The notes: generated by a model not told the origin, from the letters alone. A DNA stretch of 64,000 nucleotides from Aequorivita sinensis (GCF_006346335.1 NZ_VDMC01000002.1:186001-250000); one strand, 5' to 3'. Positions 1 to 9,606 are shown, counted from the first letter of the stretch. Numbers and translations are program-made.

Positions 1-2
1 TG

Positions 3-311
3 ATTGAAAATAGCAAACGAAAAAAGCTTGCGCCTAAGGTGAAAAAAGCTGTAAAAGCGAAAAAACAAAAGGTAATTCAAGAAGTGGAGAAAAAGGTTGA
101 AGTAATTCGAGAAAGAAAGAAAATCGAAAAAGAAGAAGCTAAAAAACTCCCGCCACCAAAACCAAAAGTTACTTTAAAAATTGGGGATAGAGTGAGAATG
201 ATAGAGGGAAGAGCAATAGGAACAATAGATACCATAGAAAAAAACAAAGCTTTTGTAAATTATGGGACTTTTACTACTAATGTAAGTTTAACTGAATTGG
301 AGAAAGTATAA
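3..311 (+). CDS. mutS2: MutS2-type endonuclease/recombination inhibitor, C-terminal fragment
   Basis: The frame is open to the left edge of the window, so this is the 3' end of a longer gene; the GTG at 39 is an internal codon, not a start. The fragment has a very charged Lys/Glu-rich segment (about residues 1-45 of the visible part) followed by a small beta-rich tail with KIGDRVRM and GTIDTIEKNKAFVNYG. Such a tail closes the MutS2 family proteins of flavobacteria, after the ATPase core, where other phyla carry an Smr nuclease domain. MutS2 is a MutS-like ATPase that acts on branched DNA or stalled ribosomes rather than in mismatch repair. Without the ATPase core the call rests on this tail only, so confidence is moderate. 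Confidence 0.7.
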   Translation: MENSKRKKLAPKVKKAVKAKKQKVIQEVEKKVEVIRERKKIEKEEAKKLPPPKPKVTLKIGDRVRMIEGRAIGTIDTIEKNKAFVNYGTFTTNVSLTELEKV

Positions 312-411
312 TTATAAAAATTCCAAAACGTAAGCATCAAACTTCAAAAACGAACCTCTTAAAAATTAGGATTAGTTTTGAATTTGATTTAAGAGCTTAT
401 TAATAACGATT

Positions 412-813
412 ATGATTGAATCTCATAAAATAATTTTATTCGACGGTGTTTGCAATCTTTGCAACGGCGCGATTAATTATGTTATTAAACGAGATCAGAA
501 AAACGTTTTCAAATTTGCTGCTCTTCAGAGTGAAATAGGACAAGAACTTACTGCAAAATTCAAAATTGATGGCTTAAAGGTAGATTCTATTATTCTCATT
601 GATGGCGATAAACATTATGAAAAATCTACGGCAGCACTATATATAGCAAAACATCTTTCGGGTGCATATCCCCTACTTTTTGGGTTTATAATAGTTCCAA
701 AATTTATCAGAAATGCCGTATACGATTATGTAGCTAGAAATAGGTATAAGTGGTTTGGGAAAAAGGATAAATGTATGATTCCTACAGCAGAGTTGAAAAA
801 TAAGTTTTTATAG
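412..813 (+). CDS. DCC-family thiol-disulfide oxidoreductase (DUF393, YuxK-like)
   Basis: A 133-residue protein that opens with ILFDGVCNLCN, the DxxCxxC signature (Cys14, Cys17) that names the DCC family. A second family mark, ALQSEIGQ, follows near residue 38, and the C-terminal part (YDYVARNRYKWFGKKDKC) is also typical. Members have a thioredoxin-like fold and are predicted, not proven, to do thiol-disulfide exchange in the cytoplasm; there is no signal peptide. Length matches the family. The gene stands alone, 100 bp after mutS2 on the same strand and facing the secreted-protein gene that follows. The start is the ATG just before the conserved beta strand. Family assignment is firm; the substrate is unknown. 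Confidence 0.85.
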   Translation: MIESHKIILFDGVCNLCNGAINYVIKRDQKNVFKFAALQSEIGQELTAKFKIDGLKVDSIILIDGDKHYEKSTAALYIAKHLSGAYPLLFGFIIVPKFIRNAVYDYVARNRYKWFGKKDKCMIPTAELKNKFL

Positions 814-831
814 GTTTCAAAGGATTAACTG

Positions 832-1644
832 TTAGTTTGCAACAATTGCGAAGTTATCAAAACCTGCAAAGTCTTCTTGACCATTTTGTTTAATCCATAT
901 TTTTAAAGAAACTGAATTTGTGCCAGGTGGGAGTATTTCTTCTATTACTCCACTATCTGACACTCCTCCAACGCCATTTTGTCCCTCAATTAGGGTTACT
1001 TCAGGTTGTGTGATACCATCAATAATTAAAGTGTAATAAGCGTTATCACCACCGTCATATTCAAAAAACTCATAATAAAAACTCATTGTCGCACCGTTAG
1101 AAGCATTTGAAATATCTATAGTCTCAAAAGTTAATGTAGCATAATCTGCAGTGCCATTTCCGTTTTCTGTATCGTTTAAATCCATTATGCCCAAGAAATT
1201 ATTAGTTAATGTTGTAATTACATTAAAACCTCCATTAGTAGCATCAGTCACTCCAAAAAAACCTTTGCTACCATTATCAAAAAACGGAACATTTGATGTA
1301 AACCCCCAACTTGTATGGAGATCAAAGTTATGGTATAAGTTAACAAAAGCTAATGTGTAATTACAATGTACATCTTCCCAACCAGAGCCATTCCACATTT
1401 GCAAGCAATTTAAATCTTCAGTAAACACAAGTAAACCAACATCAGAAGTACTAGGATTAATATTATCTCTTGCTCCCACATCAGGTACACGAGGAGGCAT
1501 AAATCCGCCAAAGGATACACCGTCCGAAGTACTACTTACTTCCAACATAGAGGCAGCTGAAGGGGTAGTTGTGCCAATACCAACTTGGGAATAAGATATC
1601 CCGGAAATTAATAAAATACTAAGCAAAAAAAGCAACCTCTCCAT
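832..1644 (-). CDS. Secreted flavobacterial protein of unknown function
   Basis: I chose the ATG at 1644 over an upstream TTG because it gives a clean signal peptide (MERLLFLLSILLISGISYSQ). The mature protein starts VGIGTTTPSAASMLEVSS, a phrase found at the N-terminus of many secreted Bacteroidota structural or tail-fibre-like proteins. It is followed by a segment with WNGSGWEDV and then a beta-rich C-terminal half (about residues 110-270) that resembles a carbohydrate-binding or jelly-roll domain. No T9SS sorting signal (final KxxxK-type strand) is visible, so it may stay in the periplasm or attach in another way. No catalytic motif is visible. The gene is isolated; function unknown. Confidence 0.6.
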   Translation of the reverse strand: MERLLFLLSILLISGISYSQVGIGTTTPSAASMLEVSSTSDGVSFGGFMPPRVPDVGARDNINPSTSDVGLLVFTEDLNCLQMWNGSGWEDVHCNYTLAFVNLYHNFDLHTSWGFTSNVPFFDNGSKGFFGVTDATNGGFNVITTLTNNFLGIMDLNDTENGNGTADYATLTFETIDISNASNGATMSFYYEFFEYDGGDNAYYTLIIDGITQPEVTLIEGQNGVGGVSDSGVIEEILPPGTNSVSLKIWIKQNGQEDFAGFDNFAIVAN

Positions 1645-1774
1645 AACCAACAGATTTACAACATTAACAATGCAGTATTTCTAAATTATAGACTTAGAAA
1701 AATTTATGAGGAGTATGCTAATATAGAAATAAAATATACAACTTCAAAATGTAAAACGCTAATAATCAGAATGT

Positions 1775-3220
1775 TTATGAATCGTAGTCAAATGTTTCAG
1801 AAGGGTTTTTTCTAGCTTTATAGTTTAACATGCCTTCTCCCTTTGCAATTATACTACATACGGTTGCATCACCCGTAACATTTACGATTGTTCTAAACAT
1901 ATCTAGGATTCGATCGACAGGGAAAATTATAGCAATCCAAGCTGGATTTAAGCCAACCGATTCTAAAACAATTATAAGCATTACCAAGCCAGCACTTGGT
2001 ACAGCGGCAGAGCCAATTGAGGCCAATGTAGCAGTAATTACAATAGTTAGTTGTTGCCCTATGGTAAGATCGATCATGTGTAATTGTGCAAGAAAGACTA
2101 CTGCAACAGCTTGGTAGAGACAAGTTCCATCCATGTTTACAGTTGCTCCAATTGGTAAAACAAAACTGGTGATTTTTTTATCTACGCCTAAATTTTCTTC
2201 AACACATTCCATTGTTACGGGTAGTGTAGCAGCACTACTGGATGTTGAAAAAGCCAATGTTTGTGCTGGCGCCATCGCTTTAAAGAACCCTCTATATGGA
2301 ATGCTTCGTACGAAAAGCTTCATAAAAAGAGGATAAATAATAAATATCATTAACATTAATCCTAAGAAAACAGTTAATGAATACCAACTAAGACCTTTAA
2401 ATATTTCGTAAACTTTACCTATATCATCCCCCGCCATTTGGCTCACAACTCCTGCTAATAACGCAAATACGAAAAATGGAGCTGCTTGCATAACCAGGTC
2501 TACCATTTTTAGGAAAACCTCCATAGTCCCATCCATAAAGTCGGTTACAGGTTTTGATTTTTCGTTGGGAATTAACAGCAAACAAACTCCGAAAAATATT
2601 CCGAAGAATATTATTTGAAGCATTAAACCATTATTAGTAAGTGAGAAAAAGAAGTTTTCTGGCACTATATCTATTAGGGGTTGTAAAGGAGTACTTTCTT
2701 TGGTTTTTTTAGCTGTCTCTAATTTATCTGAAACTGATGCATCTTTTAATTCTCCTTTAGATAAGGTTGTTATTTCTTGTGCTCTTTCAAAAAAGGCTGG
2801 GTCTTGTAAGTAATTTATTCCATCCTTTATTTGATGCCCCTTAGAATCCGCCCAAAGCTCATAGCTTATACGGTTATCTATTCTACTTTGTTCATCTATC
2901 AATTTACCAGGCTTAATAGTATTTACAAGAATTAGCCCTAAACTCACAGCAAACAATGTTGTAAATAAATAAGCTAAAAGTGTCTTACCTCCCATTCTAC
3001 CTAAGCTAGAAGGATCGCCAATATTTGCAACTCCAGTGATAATAGAAACTAATACTAATGGAACTGCAATTAACTTTAACAGGTTTATAAATATTTTACC
3101 AAATGGAGCAATCCAATCTAAAGTAAATTCACTCCATCCTAATTTACTGGAAAGTAATGCCCAAATTATACCTAATACAAGTCCGATTATAATTTTCCAG
3201 TGAAGTGCGATTTTTTTCAT
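1775..3220 (-). CDS. Dicarboxylate/amino acid:cation symporter (DAACS family)
   Basis: A 481-residue membrane protein with the DAACS core: the serine-rich hairpin FSTSSSAATLPVTMECVEE (about residues 325-345), NMDGT (about 360) in the unwound transport helix, and GSAAVPSAGLVML in the second hairpin. These bind substrate and coupling Na+ or H+. The family imports glutamate, aspartate, or C4-dicarboxylates across the inner membrane; the sequence does not settle which. It is about 40 residues longer than E. coli GltP because of a hydrophilic segment (roughly residues 110-190) between transmembrane helices. It is followed on the same strand by nothing close, and preceded by aroC 65 bp away, so it could be read with aroC or alone. 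Confidence 0.93.
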   Translation of the reverse strand: MKKIALHWKIIIGLVLGIIWALLSSKLGWSEFTLDWIAPFGKIFINLLKLIAVPLVLVSIITGVANIGDPSSLGRMGGKTLLAYLFTTLFAVSLGLILVNTIKPGKLIDEQSRIDNRISYELWADSKGHQIKDGINYLQDPAFFERAQEITTLSKGELKDASVSDKLETAKKTKESTPLQPLIDIVPENFFFSLTNNGLMLQIIFFGIFFGVCLLLIPNEKSKPVTDFMDGTMEVFLKMVDLVMQAAPFFVFALLAGVVSQMAGDDIGKVYEIFKGLSWYSLTVFLGLMLMIFIIYPLFMKLFVRSIPYRGFFKAMAPAQTLAFSTSSSAATLPVTMECVEENLGVDKKITSFVLPIGATVNMDGTCLYQAVAVVFLAQLHMIDLTIGQQLTIVITATLASIGSAAVPSAGLVMLIIVLESVGLNPAWIAIIFPVDRILDMFRTIVNVTGDATVCSIIAKGEGMLNYKARKNPSETFDYDS

Positions 3221-3285
3221 ATTGAAGTTTTGATACTAGATTATTAACTGTGGTAAATTATTTAAAATAGACGGTTTACAAAATT

Positions 3286-4353
3286 CTAATTTATTTTTGA
3301 AATTTTATTCAACAACCAAAAATCAGCAATAACTAAAGCTGCCATTGCCTCTACTATAGGAACAGCACGAGGTACCACACAAGGATCGTGTCGACCTTTT
3401 CCCTCAGCAATTACCTTGTTCCCTTTGCTATCTATAGTTTCTTGTTTTTGCATAATAGTAGCAACTGGTTTAAATGCTACTCTAAAATAGATATCCATAC
3501 CATTGCTTATTCCTCCTTGAATTCCGCCGCTTAAATTGGATTTTGTAGAACCATCGGAATTGAAAAGGTCGTTATGTTCACTTCCTTTCATCTTTGCACC
3601 GCAAAACCCACTGCCATATTCAAATCCCTTTACAGCGTTAATTGAAAGCATTGCTTTTCCCAACTCTGCGTGAAGTTTATCGAATACAGGTTCTCCTAAT
3701 CCTGCTGGTACGTTTTCTATTACACAAGTAATTGTTCCGCCCACAGTATCACCATTTTTTCTGGTTTCTCTAATAAGCTCTTCCATTTTTTGAGCACTTT
3801 TCGCATCAGGACATCGAACTAGGTTACTTTCGATCTTTTTAAAATCGAGCGCTTGATAAGGTTTATCTATAAAAATATCTCCAACTGAAGATACAAAAGC
3901 GTTAATTTTAATTTCCTTAATTAGTTGTTTCGCAATTGCTCCGGCTACAACTCTACATGCAGTTTCTCGTGCAGACGACCGTCCACCACCACGATAGTCG
4001 CGATTTCCGTATTTTTTATCATAAGTATAATCGGCGTGAGAAGGTCTATATACGTCTTTTATATGGCTGTAATCCTTACTCTTTTGATTGGTGTTTTCAA
4101 TTATGAACCCAATGGGAGTTCCTGTAGTTTTTCCTTCAAAAATTCCCGAAAGAAATTTTACTTCATCTTCTTCTTTTCGTTGAGTGACAATGGCAGATTG
4201 CCCAGGTTTACGCCGCTGCATTTCAGAATTAATTGCCTCGAAGTCTATTGAAATCCCTGCAGGACAACCATCTATCACCCCACCAATAGCCTCTCCATGA
4301 GATTCGCCAAAAGTGGTGATTTTAAAGATTTTTCCAAAAGAATTGCCCGCCAT
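3286..4353 (-). CDS. aroC: Chorismate synthase
   Basis: Catalyses the last step of the shikimate pathway, 5-enolpyruvylshikimate-3-phosphate to chorismate, using reduced FMN in the cytoplasm. All three family signatures are present: [18 protein letters not shown] near residue 15, [16 protein letters not shown] near 120 and [19 protein letters not shown] near 325. The 355-residue length is normal for the family. The start ATG at 4353 fits a strong promoter: a -7 box TACATTTG (minus strand, 4368-4375) and a TTG 20 bp further upstream, giving a very short leader. No other aromatic amino-acid gene lies nearby, so the gene is a single unit in this window. Confidence 0.98.
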   Translation of the reverse strand: MAGNSFGKIFKITTFGESHGEAIGGVIDGCPAGISIDFEAINSEMQRRKPGQSAIVTQRKEEDEVKFLSGIFEGKTTGTPIGFIIENTNQKSKDYSHIKDVYRPSHADYTYDKKYGNRDYRGGGRSSARETACRVVAGAIAKQLIKEIKINAFVSSVGDIFIDKPYQALDFKKIESNLVRCPDAKSAQKMEELIRETRKNGDTVGGTITCVIENVPAGLGEPVFDKLHAELGKAMLSINAVKGFEYGSGFCGAKMKGSEHNDLFNSDGSTKSNLSGGIQGGISNGMDIYFRVAFKPVATIMQKQETIDSKGNKVIAEGKGRHDPCVVPRAVPIVEAMAALVIADFWLLNKISKIN

Positions 4354-4367
4354 AGATTGGTTTTGAA

Positions 4368-4399
4368 CAAATGTAAACTTTCGAATTTAATAATTCAAG
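4368..4399 (-). promoter_or_regulatory. Bacteroidota-type promoter of aroC
   Basis: Read on the minus strand: CCTTG (4395-4399), 20 bp, then TACATTTG (4368-4375), matching the TTG / TAnnTTTG consensus of Bacteroidota sigma-ABfr promoters. Transcription would start about 7 bases before the aroC ATG. Confidence 0.65.
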
Positions 4400-4420
4400 G
4401 ATTCAAAATTCAAAATTCAA
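4393..4420. repeat. Short imperfect tandem repeat ATTCAA x4
   Basis: Four copies of ATTCAA at 4393, 4401, 4408 and 4415, spaced 7-8 bases, in the gap between aroC and the FAD/Fe-S gene. It overlaps the -33 region of the aroC promoter. It may just be AT-rich slippage sequence. Confidence 0.4.
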
Positions 4421-4477
4421 GATTAATCATTTAAAAACTTGAATTACAGGTATATTTAAAATCTATTTGGTGTGAAT

Positions 4478-7396
4478 TTACTTTAAAGCATTTTTAAGAA
4501 TTGTAACTGGATGCAAAGCCTTACGACCTGTGCCATCAAAAATCTGATGCCTACAACTCGTCCCATTAGCCGAAATAATAGTTTCTTCGGTAGTTTTTCT
4601 AACAGCTGGAAAAAGTTTTAGCTCTCCTATTTGCATACTCATATCGTAATGTTCCTTTTCATAACCAAAACTCCCAGCCATCCCACAACAACCTGAAGTA
4701 ATTATAGTTGGTTTGAAGTTTTCCGGGATGTTTAGTATATCAAAAGTTACTTTTTGGTTACTAAGGGATTTTTGATGACAATGTGAGTGAATTTTAATGT
4801 GTTTTTCTTCAGAAGTAAACATACTAGAAGAAATATTACCTCTTTCAAACTCACTAGCTAAGAATTCTTCTATTAAATAACTGTGTTTTGAAATATTTGT
4901 AGCTGAAGTTTTATCAGTTGCTAATCGGAGGTACTCATCGCGAAAAGAAAGAATTGCAGATGGCTCAATCCCTATTAAAGGAGTAGTTGCAGATATCTTT
5001 CCTTTTAGCTTATTTATATTCTTGTCAACCTCTTTTTTTGCTTCCTCTAAAAAGCCTTTTGAAAGTAAGGCTCTGCCGCTATCCAAGGTATCAATAATGT
5101 TAACTTTATAACCTAAACGCGATAGAAGTACAAACGAATCTACAGCGATGTCTGTATCCAAATAATTGCTAAACTCATCAACAAATAAAAATACCTCCTT
5201 TTGAATTAAAATTTTTTTATTTTTCTCTTTTAAAGATAGTTCAACTGTTTTACTTAAACCTTTGGTTGAAATTAAGGGTAGGCTTCTATTAGGATGAACT
5301 CCCCCAATATTTTTGATGAAACTGGAGGTCAAATTGTTTGAAAAAATCCAATTTGAAATTTTAGGAAACTTGGAGACTAATCTGTTTAACTGAGTGCTTT
5401 TTCCAAAGAGTTTGTTAGAAAATGAAACTCCATTTTCTTTGTTATATTGATATAAAAATTCTGCTTTTGCAGTACTTATATCTACATTACTAGGACATTC
5501 ATTTGCACAAGCTTTACAGCTTAAACATAAATCAAATACCTTTTTTAAGTCTTCAGAATTGAATTTATTTACGGCCTTATTGTTAGTTAACACTTCTCTT
5601 AAAGCATTTGCTCTAGCCCGAGTGGTATCTTTTTCATTTTTTGTAGCATGATAACTTGGACACATAGCTCCGGCAGCTTCAGCGCTTTTTCTACAATCCC
5701 CACTGCCATTGCATTTTTCAGATAATCGAAGAATTCCCTCAGAATCACTAAAATCCATCAAGGTTTCGATTTTGGGTTCTACTCTATTCACTTCATAACG
5801 AAGCGATTCATCCATTTTAAGGGCATCTACAATTTTACCAGGATTAAAGGTGTTTTGTGGGTCAAATGCTTTTTTTACTTTTTTTAATAGGTCGTAATTC
5901 TTCTCTCCAATCATTAAAGGAATAAACTCTGCACGTACTATTCCATCGCCGTGTTCTCCCGAAAACGATCCATTGTATTTCTTACAAAGTAATGCAACCT
6001 CAGTGGTGATTTTTCTGAAATACTGAACACCTTCATCTTTCTTTAAATTTAATATAGGACGTAAATGCAATTCTCCTGCTCCTGCGTGAGCATAATAAAC
6101 AGCTTGTTGATTATATTTTTTCATTAAAGCTGAAAACTCTTTTATGTATGCAGGTAGATCTTCCAAAGCCACTGCAGTATCCTCAATACATGCAACTGCT
6201 TTTCTATCACCGACCATATTCCCTAAAAGCCCTAGCCCGGCTTTACGAAGTTCCAAAGCCATAGTTATTTCATCACCTCTTAAAACTGGATTATGATAAC
6301 TATAATTTGAATTTTTTAAGGAAGCCAACAAAGAGTTTACTTGGTTTTGAAGATCTTCCTCTGAATTACTCTTTAATTCTAATAATAAAATAGCCTTGGG
6401 ATTATCTTTTACGAAGAAGCGATAAGGCTCATAAGTTTTATTGTTATTAGTGCAACTCAAAATAACATCGTCCATCATTTCGCAGGTGTGCAGATTGTGC
6501 TGCATTGTTACCACAACGTCGTTTAAACACGAATCGAGGGATTGATAGTGAGTAGCTATCATTGCTGTATGTATGGGCGGCAATGGTTCTAATTGAAGTG
6601 TAATTTCAGTAGTAAAGGCTAATGTTCCCTCGCTGCCACAAAGTAAATTACAGATGTTTATTTTATCTTCAAAGTCACCAAAAACAGATGTATTTATTAA
6701 ACTATCTACTGCGTAGCCTGTATTTCTACGATGTATTTCAGGTTTTGGAAACTCTTTTCTTATTTCTTTTTGAACTTCTTTAGGAGATAATGCTTTATAA
6801 AGCTTTTTATAAATTTCACCTTCTAAGGAATTCAAATTTGTTTTAGCCTGAAACTCTTCTTTTGTTAGTGGTTCAAATATGACTTCGCTACCATCCGAAA
6901 GGATAGTTTTCAATTTTAAAACCTTATCACGAGTTGTACCGTATTGAATAGATGTTGTACCGCTACTATTGTTCCCAACCATTCCTCCTATCATACATCG
7001 ATTGCTAGTTGAAGTGTTTGGTCCGAAGAAAAGGCCGTATGATTTTAAATATTGGTTCAACTCGTCTCTAATAACCCCTGGTTGAAGGGTAACTGTTTTC
7101 ATTTCAGTATTTACTGAAATTATATTTGTAAAATGTTTTGAAACATCTACAATTATACCCTCCCCTACACATTGTCCCGCAAGAGAAGTTCCGGCTGTTC
7201 GAGGGATTAGTGAGATATTATTATTACTAGCGAAATTTACTAATTGATTAATTCCACGTTCACTAGTAGGATATGCTACTGCAAGCGGGATTTTTCTATA
7301 AACAGAGGCATCCGTTGCATATAGCATAGTATGTAGTGAATCAATGTTAAATTCACCATTAAATATCTTTTTAAAATCTTGGAGTTGCTTCTTCAT
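4478..7396 (-). CDS. FAD-linked oxidase with Fe-S and CCG domains (YdiJ/D-2-hydroxyacid dehydrogenase type)
   Basis: A 972-residue fusion. Residues about 35-200 form the PCMH-type FAD-binding domain (PRTAGTSLAGQCVGEG; GGMVGNNSSGTTSIQYG). Residues 280-540 are the FAD-oxidase C-terminal domain, ending with GSFSGEHGDGIVRAE. Then come two 4Fe-4S-type cysteine groups (CNGSGDCRKS...CPSYH; CLSCKACANECPSNVD, about 585-680), and a C-terminal CCG domain (CHQKSLSN; SGCCGMAGSFGYE; final SCRHQ). The order is that of E. coli YdiJ, a D-2-hydroxyglutarate dehydrogenase, and related D-lactate dehydrogenases; the exact hydroxyacid cannot be told from sequence. It would pass electrons to the respiratory chain from the cytoplasmic side. 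It stands alone. Confidence 0.85.
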   Translation of the reverse strand: MKKQLQDFKKIFNGEFNIDSLHTMLYATDASVYRKIPLAVAYPTSERGINQLVNFASNNNISLIPRTAGTSLAGQCVGEGIIVDVSKHFTNIISVNTEMKTVTLQPGVIRDELNQYLKSYGLFFGPNTSTSNRCMIGGMVGNNSSGTTSIQYGTTRDKVLKLKTILSDGSEVIFEPLTKEEFQAKTNLNSLEGEIYKKLYKALSPKEVQKEIRKEFPKPEIHRRNTGYAVDSLINTSVFGDFEDKINICNLLCGSEGTLAFTTEITLQLEPLPPIHTAMIATHYQSLDSCLNDVVVTMQHNLHTCEMMDDVILSCTNNNKTYEPYRFFVKDNPKAILLLELKSNSEEDLQNQVNSLLASLKNSNYSYHNPVLRGDEITMALELRKAGLGLLGNMVGDRKAVACIEDTAVALEDLPAYIKEFSALMKKYNQQAVYYAHAGAGELHLRPILNLKKDEGVQYFRKITTEVALLCKKYNGSFSGEHGDGIVRAEFIPLMIGEKNYDLLKKVKKAFDPQNTFNPGKIVDALKMDESLRYEVNRVEPKIETLMDFSDSEGILRLSEKCNGSGDCRKSAEAAGAMCPSYHATKNEKDTTRARANALREVLTNNKAVNKFNSEDLKKVFDLCLSCKACANECPSNVDISTAKAEFLYQYNKENGVSFSNKLFGKSTQLNRLVSKFPKISNWIFSNNLTSSFIKNIGGVHPNRSLPLISTKGLSKTVELSLKEKNKKILIQKEVFLFVDEFSNYLDTDIAVDSFVLLSRLGYKVNIIDTLDSGRALLSKGFLEEAKKEVDKNINKLKGKISATTPLIGIEPSAILSFRDEYLRLATDKTSATNISKHSYLIEEFLASEFERGNISSSMFTSEEKHIKIHSHCHQKSLSNQKVTFDILNIPENFKPTIITSGCCGMAGSFGYEKEHYDMSMQIGELKLFPAVRKTTEETIISANGTSCRHQIFDGTGRKALHPVTILKNALK

Positions 7397-7492
7397 ATAT
7401 TAATGTAAATGTAGAAAATTCCTTAACAAAAGTTTGTAAAATTTGAGATGTAGATTGGCACACTGTTAACTAAAAATAACTTGAAATACGTC

Positions 7493-7500
7493 TATTTTTG
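7493..7500 (+). promoter_or_regulatory. Probable -7 element before the outer-membrane protein gene
   Basis: TATTTTTG fits TAnnTTTG. No good -33 box is seen at the right distance. Transcription from here would begin about 7504, after the first possible ATG (7503), which supports starting translation at 7527. Confidence 0.45.
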
Positions 7501-7526
7501 TAATGTTTATAACTAAAAAGCAAATT

Positions 7527-8021
7527 ATGAAAAAAACAATTTTATTAGTATTCACAGTGTTTGCATTAGGTTTGCAAGCCAATGCCCAAGAAATAGCAAA
7601 AAACGCTATTGGTATTCGTTTAAGTGAAAGTGACGGTTTTGGTCCTGAAGTAAACTACCAAAGAGCTCTTGGCGAAAACAACAGATTAGAGTTAGGTTTG
7701 GCAGTTCACAGTAAGAAGTATTGGGACGCTGTAAAACTTACAGGAATTTATCAGTGGGTTTGGAATATTGATGGAGGTTTTAATTGGTATGCCGGACCAG
7801 GTTTAGGTGCTGGTGTAGTTAATTACGATAAAAAACATTGGGACTACGATAATAGATACGATGATTCTGAAGCTTTTGCATTTTTAACAGGAGATGTTGG
7901 TATAGAATATAGCTTTGATTTTCCATTGCTAGTTTCTTTCGATTTCCGCCCTCAAATTAACTTGGGATATAGAGATGACGTAAGCTTCGACGTAGGTATT
8001 AGTGCTCGTTATCAATTCTAA
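7527..8021 (+). CDS. Small outer-membrane beta-barrel protein
   Basis: Starting at the ATG at 7527 gives a standard signal peptide (MKKTILLVFTVFALGLQANAQE) and a 164-residue product; an ATG 24 bases upstream adds eight residues in front of it and lies at the likely transcription start. The mature part is a run of alternating polar/hydrophobic beta strands (GIRLSESDGFGPEVNYQ, NRLELGLAVHSK, YAGPGLGAGVVNY, PLLVSFDFRPQINLGY) and ends in a C-terminal aromatic residue (ARYQF), the usual barrel-assembly signal. It resembles small eight-stranded barrels of the OmpW/OmpA-like fold. The role is unknown. A strong terminator follows at once, so the gene is monocistronic. Confidence 0.75.
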   Translation: MKKTILLVFTVFALGLQANAQEIAKNAIGIRLSESDGFGPEVNYQRALGENNRLELGLAVHSKKYWDAVKLTGIYQWVWNIDGGFNWYAGPGLGAGVVNYDKKHWDYDNRYDDSEAFAFLTGDVGIEYSFDFPLLVSFDFRPQINLGYRDDVSFDVGISARYQF

Positions 8022-8044
8022 GAATTGTAAAATATTAATATAAG

Positions 8045-8070
8045 ATGCCCCATTTATTGGGGCATTTTTA
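8045..8070 (+). terminator. Rho-independent terminator after the outer-membrane protein gene
   Basis: ATGCCCC, a 7-base loop, GGGGCAT and then five T: a perfect 7-bp GC-rich stem 24 bases after the stop codon. Confidence 0.9.
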
Positions 8071-8139
8071 TTTTCATGTAATAAGTAAATTATTATTCAA
8101 TAGTTTCATAGGTCTTTACATTTTTATAACTTGTACAAA

Positions 8140-9603
8140 ATGAGCATTATGGATACAAGTTATATAGATTTACATTGTCATCCTTCGCTAAAGCCTTATA
8201 GTAAAAGTTTTAAATATAAGCCCACAAAGCAAAATGCGCTTGATCCAAATCGCAAAAACTCTATATGGCACTATAGTCCTCCTAATTTCTTAGAGAAATT
8301 TGTCAATCGTTTGTTTACGTTAACCAAATTCACTCAAACCGACCTTACTTCCCTAGCCAAAACTAAAACGAAAATTGTAATAATTGCGCTCTACCCTTTT
8401 GAGAAACATTTTTTTGGAAAGGAAGTTATAGGGATTAAAGGGGTAACCGATGTTCTAGTAAACCTTGCAGCAAGTATTAGTCAGTCGCGGATGGATAATA
8501 TTCGAAGTAATGAAAACTATTTTGAAGACCTAGTTGATGAGTATAATTACTATTTACAACTTCATAATCAGGTTCAAAAAATAGAGGGAAAAATATATAC
8601 TTATCGCATTGTTACAAGTTTCCAAGACATAGAAGCCAATTTAACGCAGGAAACTGAGTCTAAGAAAATTATTAATATCATACTTTCTATTGAAGGAGGA
8701 CATAGCTTCAACACAGGGCTAGTTATGGCTAAAAATACAGCCAACAAAAATGAAGTTCTAAAAAATGTTTTGGCTGTAAAAAACTGGAAACACCGACCAT
8801 TGTTTTTAACACTTGCTCATCATTTTTATAACGAACTATGCGGTCACGCTCGCAGTATTTCTATTTCTTTATTAAAGAAAAACCAAAATAGAGGATTAAA
8901 CTCTGGAATAACAGAATTAGGTTATGAAGTAATTGAACTATTACTCGATAATATGGAAGGAAAGAGGATACTTATAGATATAAAACACATGAGTACAGCT
9001 TCTAGAAAGGCTTATTACAAATTTTTAGACGCAAAATACGCTGCTGAGAATATACCTATAATTGCAAGTCACGCCGCTTGTAATGGGAAGCATTCAATTG
9101 TACAATGGGATAAAGTAGGTATAATTAACCATCGAGAATGGTTTGCAGATATTGATATTAATTTTTACGACAGTGAATTAATACGCGTTGCCAAAAGCAA
9201 CGGAATATTTGGAATTCAATTAGACGAACGTCGAATAGGAAGTAAAAAGGAAATAAACAATAGTAAAGTCTATATTCCCAATAAGAGAAAACAACTCAAG
9301 AAAAAATCGCTATTAGTATGGAGACAAGTTGTGCATATAGCAGAAGTACTTGATGAGCAAAATCTATTTTGCTGGGGAATACAAAGTATCGGTAGCGATT
9401 TTGATGGAATTGTAAATCCAATAAATGGTCTTTGGACTGCAGAAAATATGAAAGATTTAGCTGAAGAAATGCTTAATCACGCTAAAGATTATCGTTCAAA
9501 TAATTTAAACAACTTGAATGAGTTTAACAGAATTTCCGCAGATTCTATTGTTGCACGCGTGATGAACGAAAATGCAATGCTTTTTATAAAAAGGAACTAC
9601 TAA
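8140..9603 (+). CDS. M19 (membrane dipeptidase)-like metallohydrolase
   Basis: The start is the ATG at 8140 (8149 is also possible); an upstream TTG has no support. The protein keeps the order of motifs of M19 dipeptidases: an N-terminal metal motif (YIDLHCHPS, near residue 10), SIEGGHSF near 190 (the bridging Glu), LTLAHHFYNELCG near 225, DIKHMS near 285, ASHAACNGKHS near 305 and GSDFDG near 425. Classical members have HxD in the first motif; here it is HxH. Length (487) exceeds the usual 330-400 residues, mostly through a longer N-terminal half. No signal peptide is visible, so a cytoplasmic hydrolase is likely. The substrate is unknown. It converges on bshA with a gap of only 3 bp. Confidence 0.72.
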   Translation: MSIMDTSYIDLHCHPSLKPYSKSFKYKPTKQNALDPNRKNSIWHYSPPNFLEKFVNRLFTLTKFTQTDLTSLAKTKTKIVIIALYPFEKHFFGKEVIGIKGVTDVLVNLAASISQSRMDNIRSNENYFEDLVDEYNYYLQLHNQVQKIEGKIYTYRIVTSFQDIEANLTQETESKKIINIILSIEGGHSFNTGLVMAKNTANKNEVLKNVLAVKNWKHRPLFLTLAHHFYNELCGHARSISISLLKKNQNRGLNSGITELGYEVIELLLDNMEGKRILIDIKHMSTASRKAYYKFLDAKYAAENIPIIASHAACNGKHSIVQWDKVGIINHREWFADIDINFYDSELIRVAKSNGIFGIQLDERRIGSKKEINNSKVYIPNKRKQLKKKSLLVWRQVVHIAEVLDEQNLFCWGIQSIGSDFDGIVNPINGLWTAENMKDLAEEMLNHAKDYRSNNLNNLNEFNRISADSIVARVMNENAMLFIKRNY

Positions 9604-9606
9604 AAC

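Noticed and set aside
1151-1360. Short open frames opposite the real genes
   Set aside because: They lie antisense to clearly coding regions, have no family motif and no start context, and are expected by chance in AT-rich DNA. The same holds for the many other short opposite-strand frames across the window.
832-1644. T9SS cargo call for the first secreted protein
   Set aside because: The C-terminus lacks the conserved sorting-domain strands seen in the two clear T9SS proteins at 43733 and 57585.
4393-4420. ATTCAA repeat as a CRISPR-like or iteron array
   Set aside because: Unit length of 7-8 bases with no regular spacers and only four copies; more likely slippage in AT-rich sequence.
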